This document shows, piece after piece, positions 38,080 through 47,604 of a stretch of 64,000 bases of DNA. The translations under genes and the position numbers were made by a program. The DNA is from Marinobacter sp. F4218 (GTDB taxonomy: Bacteria > Pseudomonadota > Gammaproteobacteria > Pseudomonadales > Oleiphilaceae), in NCBI RefSeq assembly GCF_019443085.1, contig NZ_JAHZIL010000002.1, positions 372,001 through 436,000 on the forward strand, read 5' to 3'. Each line of letters opens with the position of its first letter. Position 1 is the first letter of the stretch. A model generated the notes under the pieces. That model saw only the letters and a list, made by a program, of their open reading frames with translations, was not told the origin of the DNA and searched no databases.

Positions 38080-39374
38080 GATCGCGCTCCTGTGCGGTTC
38101 TTTATATGAACGTCACGCTGCGGGTAGGGCATGGAAATCCCCGCCTCATCGAAAGCCTCTTTCATCTGATGTGTCAGGTCCCAGTATACGGCCCAATAGT
38201 CCTCTGTTTTTACCCAAGGGCGACAGATGAAATTAACAGAACTTTCGGAGAGCTGATGAACCCGAATGACAGGCTCAGGGTCACTTAAAATTGACGGGTG
38301 GTTACTCACCACACGGTTCATAACTTCCAGTGCCTCAGGAATAGAGTCCTCATAGGAAATACCGAATACCAGGTCCACCCGCCGCGTGGTGCTTGCCGTT
38401 ACGTTGGTTATTACATTCCCCCAGACATTTTTGTTCGGAATTACAATCACCTGATTGTCTGGCGTGGCAACGGTGGTCGCGACAATGCTCACAGATTTCA
38501 CGGTTCCCCCAACACCACCAACCTGGACGTAGTCGCCCTCATCAAACGGCTGGTTGATCATGATCATGAGCCCGCTCGCGAGATTCCCCAGGGTATCCTG
38601 AAGGGCGAAAGCCAGAATGAAAGAAGCGCCACCAATCATTGCGAAGATAGGCGCTATATTGACTCCCAGGCCAGCCAGGACGAGCAGAAGACCCATGGTG
38701 AGGACTAGCCAGAAAACCACACCAACAAGAAATGTCTCCAGCAGTTTTGAAATGGTCGGAACCCGTCCAATCCATTTGCGGGCAGCAGCTCCAACGGTTC
38801 GCGCAACCGCAAGCAGTGCCAGGAAAGCAAGAAGAACAATCCCGATGTCCTTGAGAACGGCTATACCGCCATCGCGACGGGTCGCCCAGTTCAGAATGGC
38901 CAGAAAGATTGCGCGGGGGCTCGCAAGGGCCGTTTCGTTAAAAAGGATAGAGTCACGATAGTTGCGGAAATCCTTCACCAGGTCAGGATCTCCACCTTTG
39001 CTTTCGAAAGCATCCACCACCATAGTGTAGCGCTCAAATGTAGCCATTCGCGCTTCCACCATGCTCGCGACTTCCTGATAGGCTTCTCTATAGACCGCGT
39101 CCGGATCTTGGCGCAGGCTTATTTTCTTTTCCGAAATCTTCTCGGTTTCCGCTTTCACGACATCTTGCCAGGCGAGCGCGAGGGGCTTGAGCTCCTCTTT
39201 TTTCATGGGAACGATACGATGCGAAAGCTCCTCTACTGAGATCTGAGGATTCGTAAGAATAGGATCATTCGCGGGCCTGGAGCTCGAATCTGCTGGCGCC
39301 TGGGCCCAGACTTCATTGATTAGTGTAAGGGCGCATACCAACGAAAGGAGCAGGACTTTATTTACGCGCATCAA
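38076..39374 (-). CDS. MscS-type mechanosensitive channel with N-terminal periplasmic domain
   Basis: A 432-residue inner-membrane channel. A signal peptide and a helical periplasmic part (about 25-145) precede three to four TM helices (about 165-275). The pore helix and MscS beta domain follow (GGASFILAFALQDTLGNLASGLMIMINQPFDEGDYVQVGGVGGTV is the region; NVWGNVITNVT after it). It releases solutes on hypo-osmotic shock. First gene of a pair with pirin. Confidence 0.88.
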   Translation of the reverse strand: MMRVNKVLLLSLVCALTLINEVWAQAPADSSSRPANDPILTNPQISVEELSHRIVPMKKEELKPLALAWQDVVKAETEKISEKKISLRQDPDAVYREAYQEVASMVEARMATFERYTMVVDAFESKGGDPDLVKDFRNYRDSILFNETALASPRAIFLAILNWATRRDGGIAVLKDIGIVLLAFLALLAVARTVGAAARKWIGRVPTISKLLETFLVGVVFWLVLTMGLLLVLAGLGVNIAPIFAMIGGASFILAFALQDTLGNLASGLMIMINQPFDEGDYVQVGGVGGTVKSVSIVATTVATPDNQVIVIPNKNVWGNVITNVTASTTRRVDLVFGISYEDSIPEALEVMNRVVSNHPSILSDPEPVIRVHQLSESSVNFICRPWVKTEDYWAVYWDLTHQMKEAFDEAGISMPYPQRDVHIKNRTGARS

Positions 39375-39554
39375 TGTTCCCTTGAACTGCTTTTTACCAA
39401 TAAATAGTAAGCAGACTGCGCTTATCGCCTGTGAGGAAGATTGGGTCGAATCCCATAATATATAGCAGAGTCCGTCTGGGGAATCCTGAATTTCAGCCTG
39501 ATAGACAACCGCCCGACGTACTAAATTCGGCGCCTCTGGGACTCTTTGGATTCT

Positions 39555-40610
39555 TCAAAATATAGGTTCGCCTGTTGCTTTGACCGCATAGAACAAGCAG
39601 TCACTCTTGGCAATAATCGGGTTGGTGGTAATCATGAAGGCCTTGATGGCCTGGGCGGGGTAGATCTGCCCATTCTTGACCCGAAGAATCCGCTCCATGT
39701 TTTCCGTCCGGTTGTGGCCGATCGCTGTGAGTACGCTCAGGCCTTTTTCTCCAATCCACCCCAGAGGCTCGTCTGGAGAAACAATCCCGAAATTGCGGTG
39801 TTCGATGTCTGGCGGAAACGTGAGGTCAGCCTGACCAGTGGGTTCAAGCCGATATTCTATGGTCGCTTCAGGAGCCAGTTCCACCCGAATCGGATTTCGC
39901 AACACGGCGACGTCCCAATCCGCTGTTTCAAGCGACAACACATCCGGTCTCGACGTATACCGAACGAGTCCGTCGTACGCCAGCTGATGAGCTAGATCAT
40001 CCTGTGACCCACCACATTCGATGGTCACCGTGGGTACCTCCTGTTCCGAATATTCCATCAAGGCGCCCAGACGAAGGTCCGTCATGATGAGGCGGTCGGT
40101 AAAGAGCGAGGTCAGCGCCTGATGGGCGCCGTCATTGGTGATGGTCACAGCGAAGGCGGGACCTGTGCCTGAAGTGTTGTGAACGTCCAGCAAGCATTCG
40201 AGGTTCTCTTTGCGAAGCTCTGCCAGCATGGCCTCGGCAATCGCACCTTCCTCCCCCTCGAAAGGTTCTTTGAAACATCGGTTGAGATCACGTCCTTCGG
40301 GAAGCTGGCGCAGTGAGAGGGCAGGCGGGATTTTCGCGGGATAGACGCCTCCCAGGAGAAACAGCATGTTAACCTCGGGCGTTTGCTGCTCAAGTAACCA
40401 CCGGTGAAGCGCAAACAGCCCCGAAGGCTCATTGCCGTGAAGAAGGGTTGCCATGGCCCGGGTACGAGAACGATCGCGGCCGGCCACACGAACAACCGTG
40501 GGCTTGTGCAGTCGGTCCAGCCACTCCAGGGGTGAGCGACCCAGCGTCCGGGGTGACGGATCATTCAGATAATCAAGAACGTTCGAGTTGCTCACGGTGA
40601 TAGCGTCCAT
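39555..40610 (-). CDS. Aspartoacylase/succinylglutamate desuccinylase-like deacylase
   Basis: A 351-residue zinc carboxypeptidase-fold protein. Zinc ligands are suggested by LLHGNEPSG (His, Glu) and LLDVHNTSG (His), and a catalytic Glu by TIECGGSQDD. The family hydrolyses N-acyl amino acids or related amides. It overlaps the 3' end of the upstream ligase-like gene by 19 bases, so the pair is co-expressed and probably acts on the same metabolite. The substrate is unknown. Confidence 0.8.
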   Translation of the reverse strand: MDAITVSNSNVLDYLNDPSPRTLGRSPLEWLDRLHKPTVVRVAGRDRSRTRAMATLLHGNEPSGLFALHRWLLEQQTPEVNMLFLLGGVYPAKIPPALSLRQLPEGRDLNRCFKEPFEGEEGAIAEAMLAELRKENLECLLDVHNTSGTGPAFAVTITNDGAHQALTSLFTDRLIMTDLRLGALMEYSEQEVPTVTIECGGSQDDLAHQLAYDGLVRYTSRPDVLSLETADWDVAVLRNPIRVELAPEATIEYRLEPTGQADLTFPPDIEHRNFGIVSPDEPLGWIGEKGLSVLTAIGHNRTENMERILRVKNGQIYPAQAIKAFMITTNPIIAKSDCLFYAVKATGEPIF

Positions 40611-42076
40611 TCATGGAGTGGCCTGTTTTTCTTCTGGTTGGCCATGTAGAGGGACAGCATACTCCGGAACGCTTCATCGGGACTCAGGGACCTCAGGAAA
40701 GACTCGGTGATGTGGCGCTGCCACCGGGCGCCAGATATGTTGGACTCGATGCGGCCTTCGATGATTCCCAGCAGGCGGTGAATTTCCGTCTCGTCCATGG
40801 CTGTTCGGTTCAATGCTTCCCGGGCACGCGGCAGCAGGTCACGGGCCACGGTCAACAGAGGCGTCTCCTGCAACTGAACCTGATCCTTGTGCGGCCAGAT
40901 GATTTCTGCATCGATGCCATATTTGGCGGCGCGGTAGAAATTGTGTTCGGTGTAATGGAAGGGGAGTATCGACGTCAGATGACGGATGTCATCGAGCACT
41001 GCCAAGGCCGCCCCGATCACGAACAGTCCGTTCGCACACATATCAACGGCAGTCGGCCCTGCAGGCATGGAACGAATCTCGATGCGTAGATGACCACCTT
41101 CTTCGTGATCAAAGATGGCCCGGTTCCAGGGCCAGGTGGTTCCCTGGTGCAGGCGCAGCTCGGCCAGTTTCGGCACCCCTCCGCGATCAATGACGGCCAT
41201 CGGATCTTCATCCGACATCAGCGGAATGATGGGGGGATACAGCGAGGCGGAGGCCGCAAACAGTTCCCAGGCGCTGCGGGCCCAGCCGTTTCCGTAATAG
41301 ACCCTTGGTGGGTGGCGCCAGGTTTTATGATTGGGGGATCGGCTGTCGATGGATTGCTTGAATAGCGCAATGCGGGTTTCGTCCCACAGCTGGTGGCCAA
41401 ACAGGCTGGGCGAATTGCTGGCCAGAGCCAGGACAATCGGCGTGACCAGCTGGACCGCATTGAAATAATCGGCGAAACGGTTGGCGGGCACCCGCCAGTG
41501 CAGCTGGAATGAGGTATTGGCCCCTTCCATGGTGACGTCGTCGGCCTCCAGGTCTATGACATCGTTGCCACCGATATGGATGCTGAATGGCTCGCCTCGT
41601 TGTTTGACCAGCGCGTTGGATAGCGCGTGGTATCGGGGTTCATCTGTCATCACCTTCGCGTCGATATCGGACTCGCGAAGTGTGGGCAGAATACCGATCG
41701 CTATCAGCTCCCCATCCAATGGTGCGGCGTGCTGGTTGATGCGTCTGATGGCAGCGAGCAGCTCTTGCTCTGTTCTGGCAAACGGATCGCCCTTGAAGGC
41801 CTGGGGGCTGAGGTTGTATTCGAGATTGAAGCGGTTGAGCTCAACCGTCAGTTGGGGGTCCTGGACGCTGGCGGCGATTTCTGTGTTGATAGGTTGAACT
41901 CGCAGGTCAGGGTTTACGATGTAGAACTCGACCTCGGCGCCAATGGAACTCTCTCCCGCGCCAAATCCGGGCCGGTTCAGAAGCCGATTGAGTGCTGTAA
42001 GGTCCGTCCGGACCTTGGCAGCAAAACGTTCAAACTCTTCCGCCGAAAATTCCGTCTTTTTGATCGACAGTCCCAC
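40592..42076 (-). CDS. GCS2-like glutamate-cysteine ligase family protein
   Basis: A 494-residue ATP-dependent ligase-like protein. The N-terminal GAEVEFYIV motif provides the metal/ATP Glu residues, and FNLEYNLSP, FQLHWRVP and RIEIRSMPAGPT match the GCS2/YbdK-type carboxylate-amine ligases. Such enzymes join an amine to the gamma carboxylate of glutamate or similar acids. The overlap with a deacylase suggests a make-and-break amide system. The product is unknown. Confidence 0.8.
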   Translation of the reverse strand: MGLSIKKTEFSAEEFERFAAKVRTDLTALNRLLNRPGFGAGESSIGAEVEFYIVNPDLRVQPINTEIAASVQDPQLTVELNRFNLEYNLSPQAFKGDPFARTEQELLAAIRRINQHAAPLDGELIAIGILPTLRESDIDAKVMTDEPRYHALSNALVKQRGEPFSIHIGGNDVIDLEADDVTMEGANTSFQLHWRVPANRFADYFNAVQLVTPIVLALASNSPSLFGHQLWDETRIALFKQSIDSRSPNHKTWRHPPRVYYGNGWARSAWELFAASASLYPPIIPLMSDEDPMAVIDRGGVPKLAELRLHQGTTWPWNRAIFDHEEGGHLRIEIRSMPAGPTAVDMCANGLFVIGAALAVLDDIRHLTSILPFHYTEHNFYRAAKYGIDAEIIWPHKDQVQLQETPLLTVARDLLPRAREALNRTAMDETEIHRLLGIIEGRIESNISGARWQRHITESFLRSLSPDEAFRSMLSLYMANQKKNRPLHEWTLSP

Positions 42077-42379
42077 GGTAACATCGTCTCCAGGGCTTAC
42101 TTACCTTGATAGTAGTGGAAGATGCGCCCGCCACCAGCCCAAGACCGCTAAAGAGGGAGCCAGGCAGGATGATCACGGCTCACAAAGTGATTATGAGCTT
42201 GGGCCAGCTCAGAAAAATCGTAAAAAGGGGGAATAAATCGAATCCCAGTGACGCCTTGGTAGGGGACTGTAAACAATTTTGACCCCGTGAAGCTCGCTCG
42301 GCACATATGCTTATAAAGAAAGAGCAGCCGCCGTTGGCTGAAGGCTTCACGGTTCCACCTGCGAATCAGGACTCTAACA
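42077..42379. other. Intergenic region without recognised feature
   Basis: About 300 bases between the divergent ligase-like gene and the cytochrome-propeller gene. It must hold both promoters. I see no gene, RNA or convincing hairpin in it. Confidence 0.4.
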
Positions 42380-43852
42380 ATGGTAAACCAACGTATTTCG
42401 CCGATGTTAAAACTGGTGCTTTCAATCGGTCTTATCTCCGGCACCAGTGCTGTCACAGCAGCGCCGGGAGAAGACAGTATTGCCCGGGGAGAAGAGGTCT
42501 ACAGCCAGCAATGCGCCGCTTGCCATCAGGCCGGAGGTGAGGGCATTCCCGGGTCGTTCCCGCCTCAGAAGGGGCACGCTGCAAACATCTTCAATGCCAA
42601 TGGCGGTATCGGTGGGCGAGACTATCTGGCCCATGTGCTGCAATACGGCCTGACCGGCTCGATTGACGTCGAAGGAACAGCCTACAATGGCAATATGCCC
42701 GCCTGGGGCGGTTCGCTCAGCGACCAGCAAATCGCGGATGTCCTGAATTACGTGTTAACGGCGTTTGGCAATCGGGAGCGAATATCCCCCGATTTCCAAC
42801 CCTATACCGCCGAGGAGGTGAGCGCGCTCTCTGGCAAGGATTTCTCTGGGAAAGACGTCCACCAGTTGCGTCAGGCCGTCATGGGAACTGGTGAGCAGAG
42901 TTCAGGCCCGGCCGCCTCTCAGGATGCGTCAGCTGCTGGCACGGCGGCCAAAGTGTCGTTAGAGCAGGCCGTTCCTAAACCGATCTATGCTGCAGTTCAG
43001 AATTCCGGTGTTGTTGAACGTTTCCCTTCAAAGTCCACCTGGCCGGGTGTGGAGGGCGCTCACTACACTGCGCTGAGCCCGGATGGTAAACAGCTGATGG
43101 TGTCCGGGTTCAAAACCGGCAATGTCTACATCATGGACACGGATAACGGCGAGATTCAGGCGAGCTTTCCGATCGGCAAGGTGGTGCAGGGCGTTAAAGT
43201 GTCACCCGACGGACGTTATGGCCTTGCCGTGGCAACCACGCTGGGAGAAATTGCCGTCATCGACATGGAGACCCTGTCACTGGTCAAAAAGGTCAATGTG
43301 GGTGACACGCCCCACAACATCATTTTTAACGAGGATAGCAGCCTCGCTTACGTTACCTTGCAGGGCGAGGGCGCGTTAGCCGTGGTGGATATGACAACGC
43401 TCGACAAACAGCGCGCCATACCGACGCCAGGGCTGGATAGCCCCCACAATATTGATATTTCCGAGGACGGCCGTCGGTTATGGATTCGTGATTTCGTTGG
43501 CCACGTGGGTGTGTTGGACCTGGACAGTGAGAAAGTCCTCAAGGTATTCAAGGTCGGCGCAGGCCACGGTGGCATCGACGTAATTCCGAACAGTCGGTAT
43601 GTGGCCACGGGAGCCATCTCTGCATCCCGGGTGACGGTGATTGATGCTGACAGTCTTACTGTTGTGGCCAACCCGGAAGTCGGCACCGGGCCCCATGGCG
43701 TGCGCGCAAGCGCCGACGGCCGTTACCTTTATGCGTCCGTGACCGCAGACAATCTGATAACCGTTATTGATTTGGAGTCCCTGCAGGTGGTGCGTCGGGA
43801 ACCTGTCGATGGCAAATTCCCGTTCTGGGTCGCTGTTCCCGGCAACCCCTAA
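42380..43852 (+). CDS. Cytochrome c fused to a YVTN/NirF-like beta-propeller
   Basis: A 490-residue periplasmic protein. A signal segment (1-28) leads to a monohaem cytochrome c domain (about 32-130, CAACH at 45-49, axial Met near NMPAWGG). A low-complexity linker follows (about 170-195), then a beta-propeller of the YVTN/cytochrome-d1-like type from about 215 to 490 (VSPDGRYGLAVATT, NVGDTPHNIIF, GTGPHGVRASADGRYLY). NirN, NirF and NirS share such propellers, but denitrification neighbours are absent and haem d1 binding is not evident. It precedes an ECF sigma gene by 38 bases. Confidence 0.82.
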   Translation: MVNQRISPMLKLVLSIGLISGTSAVTAAPGEDSIARGEEVYSQQCAACHQAGGEGIPGSFPPQKGHAANIFNANGGIGGRDYLAHVLQYGLTGSIDVEGTAYNGNMPAWGGSLSDQQIADVLNYVLTAFGNRERISPDFQPYTAEEVSALSGKDFSGKDVHQLRQAVMGTGEQSSGPAASQDASAAGTAAKVSLEQAVPKPIYAAVQNSGVVERFPSKSTWPGVEGAHYTALSPDGKQLMVSGFKTGNVYIMDTDNGEIQASFPIGKVVQGVKVSPDGRYGLAVATTLGEIAVIDMETLSLVKKVNVGDTPHNIIFNEDSSLAYVTLQGEGALAVVDMTTLDKQRAIPTPGLDSPHNIDISEDGRRLWIRDFVGHVGVLDLDSEKVLKVFKVGAGHGGIDVIPNSRYVATGAISASRVTVIDADSLTVVANPEVGTGPHGVRASADGRYLYASVTADNLITVIDLESLQVVRREPVDGKFPFWVAVPGNP

Positions 43853-43890
43853 GATATGGCCCCTTATAGGCACTCTTACAGGCACTATGG

Positions 43891-44469
43891 ATGCGCAAAG
43901 CCCGGAGTAAACAGCAGTTCGATGCCCTGACTCGCCCCTGGCGTGACAGGTTGTTCGGTGTCGCGCTGCGCCAGACCCAGTCGCGGGAGGTAGCCGAGGA
44001 CTGGACGCAGGAGGCCCTGCTTCGGGGGTGGCGTGACTTCGCGCAGCTTACGGATCAGGTGGCGGTGTATGCGTGGTTGCTTAAGATCCTGAATCGGGTG
44101 GTGGCTGATGACGTTCGGCGTAACGCGCGGCGAGACCAACTGGCACCGATGCTCACTACCGGCGACGCATTTCTTCAGGAGCAGGCCTGCACATCGGCCG
44201 GACCGTTCGAGCAGACCGTGCAAACGCAAAGCAATGAGCAGTTCATGAAGGCAGTGCAGGCGCTACCGGATAATTTTCGCCAGGTTGTCTTGTTACGGGA
44301 TGTTGAAGGACTGAATTATCAGGAAGTGGGAGAGGTTCTGGACATTGCACAGGGCACGGTTATGAGCCGGTTATCGAGAGGGCGGCGGCTTCTAGCCAGC
44401 CTGCTTATCAGGACGGAATCCGCCGATGGATTGGCTGCAACCTCTATTCACGGCGGTAAACCTACATGA
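43891..44469 (+). CDS. ECF-type RNA polymerase sigma factor
   Basis: A 192-residue sigma-70 factor with region 2 (FGVALRQTQSREVAEDWTQEALLRGWRDF) and region 4 (LPDNFRQVVLLRDVEGLNYQEVGEVLDIAQGTVMSRL region). Regions 1 and 3 are absent, as in ECF factors. The stop overlaps the start of the anti-sigma gene (ATGA). The regulon is unknown; the cytochrome-propeller gene upstream may belong to it. Confidence 0.92.
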   Translation: MRKARSKQQFDALTRPWRDRLFGVALRQTQSREVAEDWTQEALLRGWRDFAQLTDQVAVYAWLLKILNRVVADDVRRNARRDQLAPMLTTGDAFLQEQACTSAGPFEQTVQTQSNEQFMKAVQALPDNFRQVVLLRDVEGLNYQEVGEVLDIAQGTVMSRLSRGRRLLASLLIRTESADGLAATSIHGGKPT

Positions 44470-45281
44470 ACGACGTCGAAAAATCAGAAGCCGGGCGCTT
44501 CTCTGAACTCCACCTCGAACTTCAGGACTGGCTTGCAGGTTACGCGGATGGCGAGCTGGATGACCATCACACGGCCCTGGTCGAGGCGCACCTGGCCGGC
44601 TGTGAAGCCTGTCGTGCGGACGTTGCCCGTCAGCAGGTCATGAGCCGACGCTTCCAGGAGGTGCCGACAACCCGCATGCCGTTTGACCTGCAAAAGCGAC
44701 TGGATAAGGCGCTTGCAGACGCACCTGAGTACTCCGACCCGGCCCCGAGAACAACCTCCAGGTTCAATCTCAGGCAATGGCTGACCGGTTTGTACCGTCC
44801 AGCGGTGGTCGGTACCGGAGGATGGGTAGTGGCACTGGTGCTCGCCGGGGTGCTGTTGTTGCCCGACGTGGGCCTCAGGAGTCACGACCATATACGGATG
44901 GTGAGTGATGCGTTGGCAGACTATCAGAAGGTGGCTGTCACGGACCTGCCTGCACTGGCAAATACCGCTGACATTTCAGCTCCAGCCAAGTTGGCAGGTG
45001 GTCGTCTACTTGCCACCTGGCACACCACCGTGGGCGGTGAGCCCGCTCAGGCCTTTGCCATGCGCCGGGGCAACAGCCTGGTGATTCAGTACCGCATTTC
45101 GGAACACGTGCTGTTCAGAAACCCTGACGTGCGGCAGGCCATGGCCACAATGGGCGGCTACCGTACTCACGAAAAACAGCTCGAAGTGTTGGCCGTGCCG
45201 ATGAAGGAAGCCGGCTTACTGATTGTCGGGCCAGCGAATGCAATGCCGGCCACCAGCGACCTGGATTTGGAACCTACCTAG
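44466..45281 (+). CDS. Zinc-finger anti-sigma factor
   Basis: A 271-residue membrane protein. The cytosolic N-terminus carries the ZAS motif H42-x3-C46-x2-C49 (EAHLAGCEACR), one TM helix lies at about 117-136 and the C-terminal domain is periplasmic. It should hold the ECF sigma inactive until a signal, redox or envelope stress, releases it. Co-translated with the sigma gene. Confidence 0.9.
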   Translation: MNDVEKSEAGRFSELHLELQDWLAGYADGELDDHHTALVEAHLAGCEACRADVARQQVMSRRFQEVPTTRMPFDLQKRLDKALADAPEYSDPAPRTTSRFNLRQWLTGLYRPAVVGTGGWVVALVLAGVLLLPDVGLRSHDHIRMVSDALADYQKVAVTDLPALANTADISAPAKLAGGRLLATWHTTVGGEPAQAFAMRRGNSLVIQYRISEHVLFRNPDVRQAMATMGGYRTHEKQLEVLAVPMKEAGLLIVGPANAMPATSDLDLEPT

Positions 45282-45302
45282 ACAGCAGCCGACCTCAACA
45301 TC

Positions 45303-46142
45303 CTAATCCTCTTCTTCTCCAGGGCACTGCTCCTGATCGGGATTGTTACAGAAGCCATCCTCCTCCGAAAAGGTCTGGTTGCCGAAAGAGCCGTTAGGGC
45401 GTCGCTCGATGGCTCCGACTTCCACTTTCAGTGGTGCATTCGCGGGAAGCGCGGCCAAATAACTGGACGGGACACTCACGCTGTTTACGCCAGCGGGAAT
45501 GCGTACCGAGTAGGTGAATGGAGCCAGAGCGTCATCGTCAGGTTCCATGACCACTTCGTAGGCCACAATGTCACCTTCTCCAGCCAATACAAATCCATCC
45601 GGCTGGGTTGTGCATTCGCCGAGATCGTCACCATAGCTCCAGGTGATGGTGGTGCCGTCAAAATCGACGTCCGCCGGTGCCGCCGGAATGAAGTGAGACA
45701 ACAGCGTCGTCCCGGCAAGAACTCCTCCGTTATCCAGCTTGAGCTGAAATTCATAGAAACCGGCTTCGAAACGCGCCAGAAACTCCGGCAACGTCACTAC
45801 CTCGTCCCCAGGTTCTTCAACCAGCCCCGGTTCACACACTGGTTCGGCGCTCTCAAAGAAGTTTTCGGTCAGCTTCTGATCCTTGAGCGCTTTGCGAGCC
45901 TGTTCCAGAAACAGTAGTTTACCGTCCGGGCCGATGATTTTTGCCTGCCGCCAGCCTTCGGCGTCGAATAGAACGTGGAAGCCGATATCGCCATCCGTGG
46001 CATTTATTTCGATCAGCACCCGGCATTCATCAAGCTCATTGCAGGGGGCATCACCAAGACTTGGGCTGGCCCAACACACGGCCACTAATGCGGTTGTCAA
46101 CAAACTGGGCAGGTCTTTCCGGTATTGTGGATGGGGGTACAT
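45303..46142 (-). CDS. Secreted acidic protein with fibronectin-III-like pattern
   Basis: A 279-residue exported protein with signal peptide ending at SLGD. The mature part is very acidic. Cysteine pairs occur near both ends (CNELDEC; CNNPDQEQC). The region around ITWSYGDDLGEC...YEVVMEPDDDALAPFTYSVRIPAGVNSVSVPSSYL has the beta-sandwich rhythm of a fibronectin III domain, split here for length. Function unknown. The ATG at 46142 follows GGAGGAG. It converges on the anti-sigma gene. Confidence 0.6.
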   Translation of the reverse strand: MYPHPQYRKDLPSLLTTALVAVCWASPSLGDAPCNELDECRVLIEINATDGDIGFHVLFDAEGWRQAKIIGPDGKLLFLEQARKALKDQKLTENFFESAEPVCEPGLVEEPGDEVVTLPEFLARFEAGFYEFQLKLDNGGVLAGTTLLSHFIPAAPADVDFDGTTITWSYGDDLGECTTQPDGFVLAGEGDIVAYEVVMEPDDDALAPFTYSVRIPAGVNSVSVPSSYLAALPANAPLKVEVGAIERRPNGSFGNQTFSEEDGFCNNPDQEQCPGEEED

Positions 46143-46428
46143 GATGACTCCTCCGTTTTGTCGAGTTTCCGATCGACACTGAATAACTTGGAGAATGTCT
46201 TCCAACTGCGCGAAGGCACCTTTAACGATTTAGGTTCCACGCCCTCGGCCAAGAACCGCAGGATAAGGATGGATCAGGGGTACACAAGCAAATAACGCTC
46301 CGTGCGTGTAGGTATATGTTTTTGTTGCCATACGGAAAGGTCAGTCAAGAGAGGTGTAAAAAATTCTGACGCTCGGTTTGATTTGACTTGTCTAGCAAAG
46401 GACTGTGGCAACAGAGGGGCATAGTTTT
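46143..46428. other. Intergenic region 5' of the acidic secreted protein
   Basis: About 290 bases with the promoter of the acidic protein gene at one side and, at the other, the terminator of the envelope operon. No gene recognised. Confidence 0.4.
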
Positions 46429-46478
46429 AAAAAACAGATGGGCAGCCAGCAATCTGCCGTCTACGCTGTGCCCCCATC
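46429..46478 (-). terminator. Terminator of the envelope-transport operon
   Basis: Read on the - strand, a stem GATGGG/CCCATC (46473-46478 with 46437-46442) with an inner GGCAG/CTGCC pairing is followed by TGTTTTTT. It overlaps the stop codon of the barrel gene. Confidence 0.5.
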
Positions 46479-47604
46479 AAAAAAACCACTGGGCTTCCAG
46501 CAATCCCAGGTTGTTGAGCGCCCCGTATTCACTGTTGTCATTGCCGCCAAACAGCTGCACGCCAGCTGTCAGATACACCTCTAGGGGCACCGGCAGTGTC
46601 CAGGTGGAGCGGGGGTAGACCACCCAGCTTTGGTCGTCGGCGTTGCGGATGGCGACTATACGGTACTGCCAGAAGGGATTGATGTCCTGCCAAACCAAAA
46701 GGCCGGTGTAGTGGTGGTCCGCGTATTGGGGCTCCCCGGCCGCCAGGCGGCTGAAAGACAGTCCCGGATTGGGCGCGGGCCGGCCGTTGTAGAAGTATTC
46801 CAGGGCAAGATTGACACCGTTGCGGAACGACCAGTTGAGATCCGCCACCGCCTGCCAGTAGCTGGCTTCCTCGTCGGGCTCGCTCCACACCGCTTCCATG
46901 CGCCAGCCGGTGCCGGCCAGCGAACCGCTGCCGCCGACACCAGCCTTGGTGACATCGGCGAAGGTTCCGGCCATCACACTGGCATCCACACCGGCCACGA
47001 AGCGCTTGACCCGGGCGGCGGTGCTGGCCTCGTCGTCCTCATGCTGCGGGGCATGCACGGCACTGATCCGGCCCAGGGCGCCCCAGGGCGTATCCCAGAG
47101 CAGGGCATCGACGCCGATGCGCTCATCCGGTTCCAGTTGCAGGGGGCTCACCGGGTTGAGGATGTCCATGGGGTTCCAGATCAGCGCCGTGGACCAGTTC
47201 ACCTGCTGCCTGCCGAGACGCCAATCCCCCACTGGCGAGCGCCATTTCACCGTGCCCCGGTACAACTGGTGGCGGGCCACAAGATCGCCGGATTCGGTCA
47301 GCTCGCCCTGCAGGTCCCAGTATCGCGGATCCGGGGCGTCCTTGAGCAGGGCGAATTCGGGGCTGTCGAGGAAGCTGCCGGTAACCAGTTCCACATCGTA
47401 GGCCGCCTCCAGGGTCCAGTCGCCCTGGCGATAGTGCGGTTCCAGGCGCAGACGGGTGAGGTTCGACACATACGGATCGTCGTCCACCAGCGAACGCGAA
47501 CCAACAGTGAGGTTCTTGAGCGAGCCGGAATGACTGAAGTCGGCCCCGGCGGGCGGAGCCAGCATCAGACTCACCGCGATTACAGCGCATGTACGCTTAA
47601 CCAT
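46477..47604 (-). CDS. Outer-membrane beta-barrel of the envelope operon
   Basis: A 375-residue protein with signal peptide ending at PAGAD and alternating strands throughout (WTLEAAYDVELVTG, WRLGRQQVNWSTALIWNPMDILNP, LEYFYNG). It ends in EAQWFF, the aromatic C-terminus recognised by BAM. It resembles DUF1302-like porins in the GRQQVNWS segment. The start lies 8 bases inside the permease gene, so it is coupled to it. It likely provides the outer-membrane end of the transporter. Confidence 0.7.
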   Translation of the reverse strand: MVKRTCAVIAVSLMLAPPAGADFSHSGSLKNLTVGSRSLVDDDPYVSNLTRLRLEPHYRQGDWTLEAAYDVELVTGSFLDSPEFALLKDAPDPRYWDLQGELTESGDLVARHQLYRGTVKWRSPVGDWRLGRQQVNWSTALIWNPMDILNPVSPLQLEPDERIGVDALLWDTPWGALGRISAVHAPQHEDDEASTAARVKRFVAGVDASVMAGTFADVTKAGVGGSGSLAGTGWRMEAVWSEPDEEASYWQAVADLNWSFRNGVNLALEYFYNGRPAPNPGLSFSRLAAGEPQYADHHYTGLLVWQDINPFWQYRIVAIRNADDQSWVVYPRSTWTLPVPLEVYLTAGVQLFGGNDNSEYGALNNLGLLEAQWFF

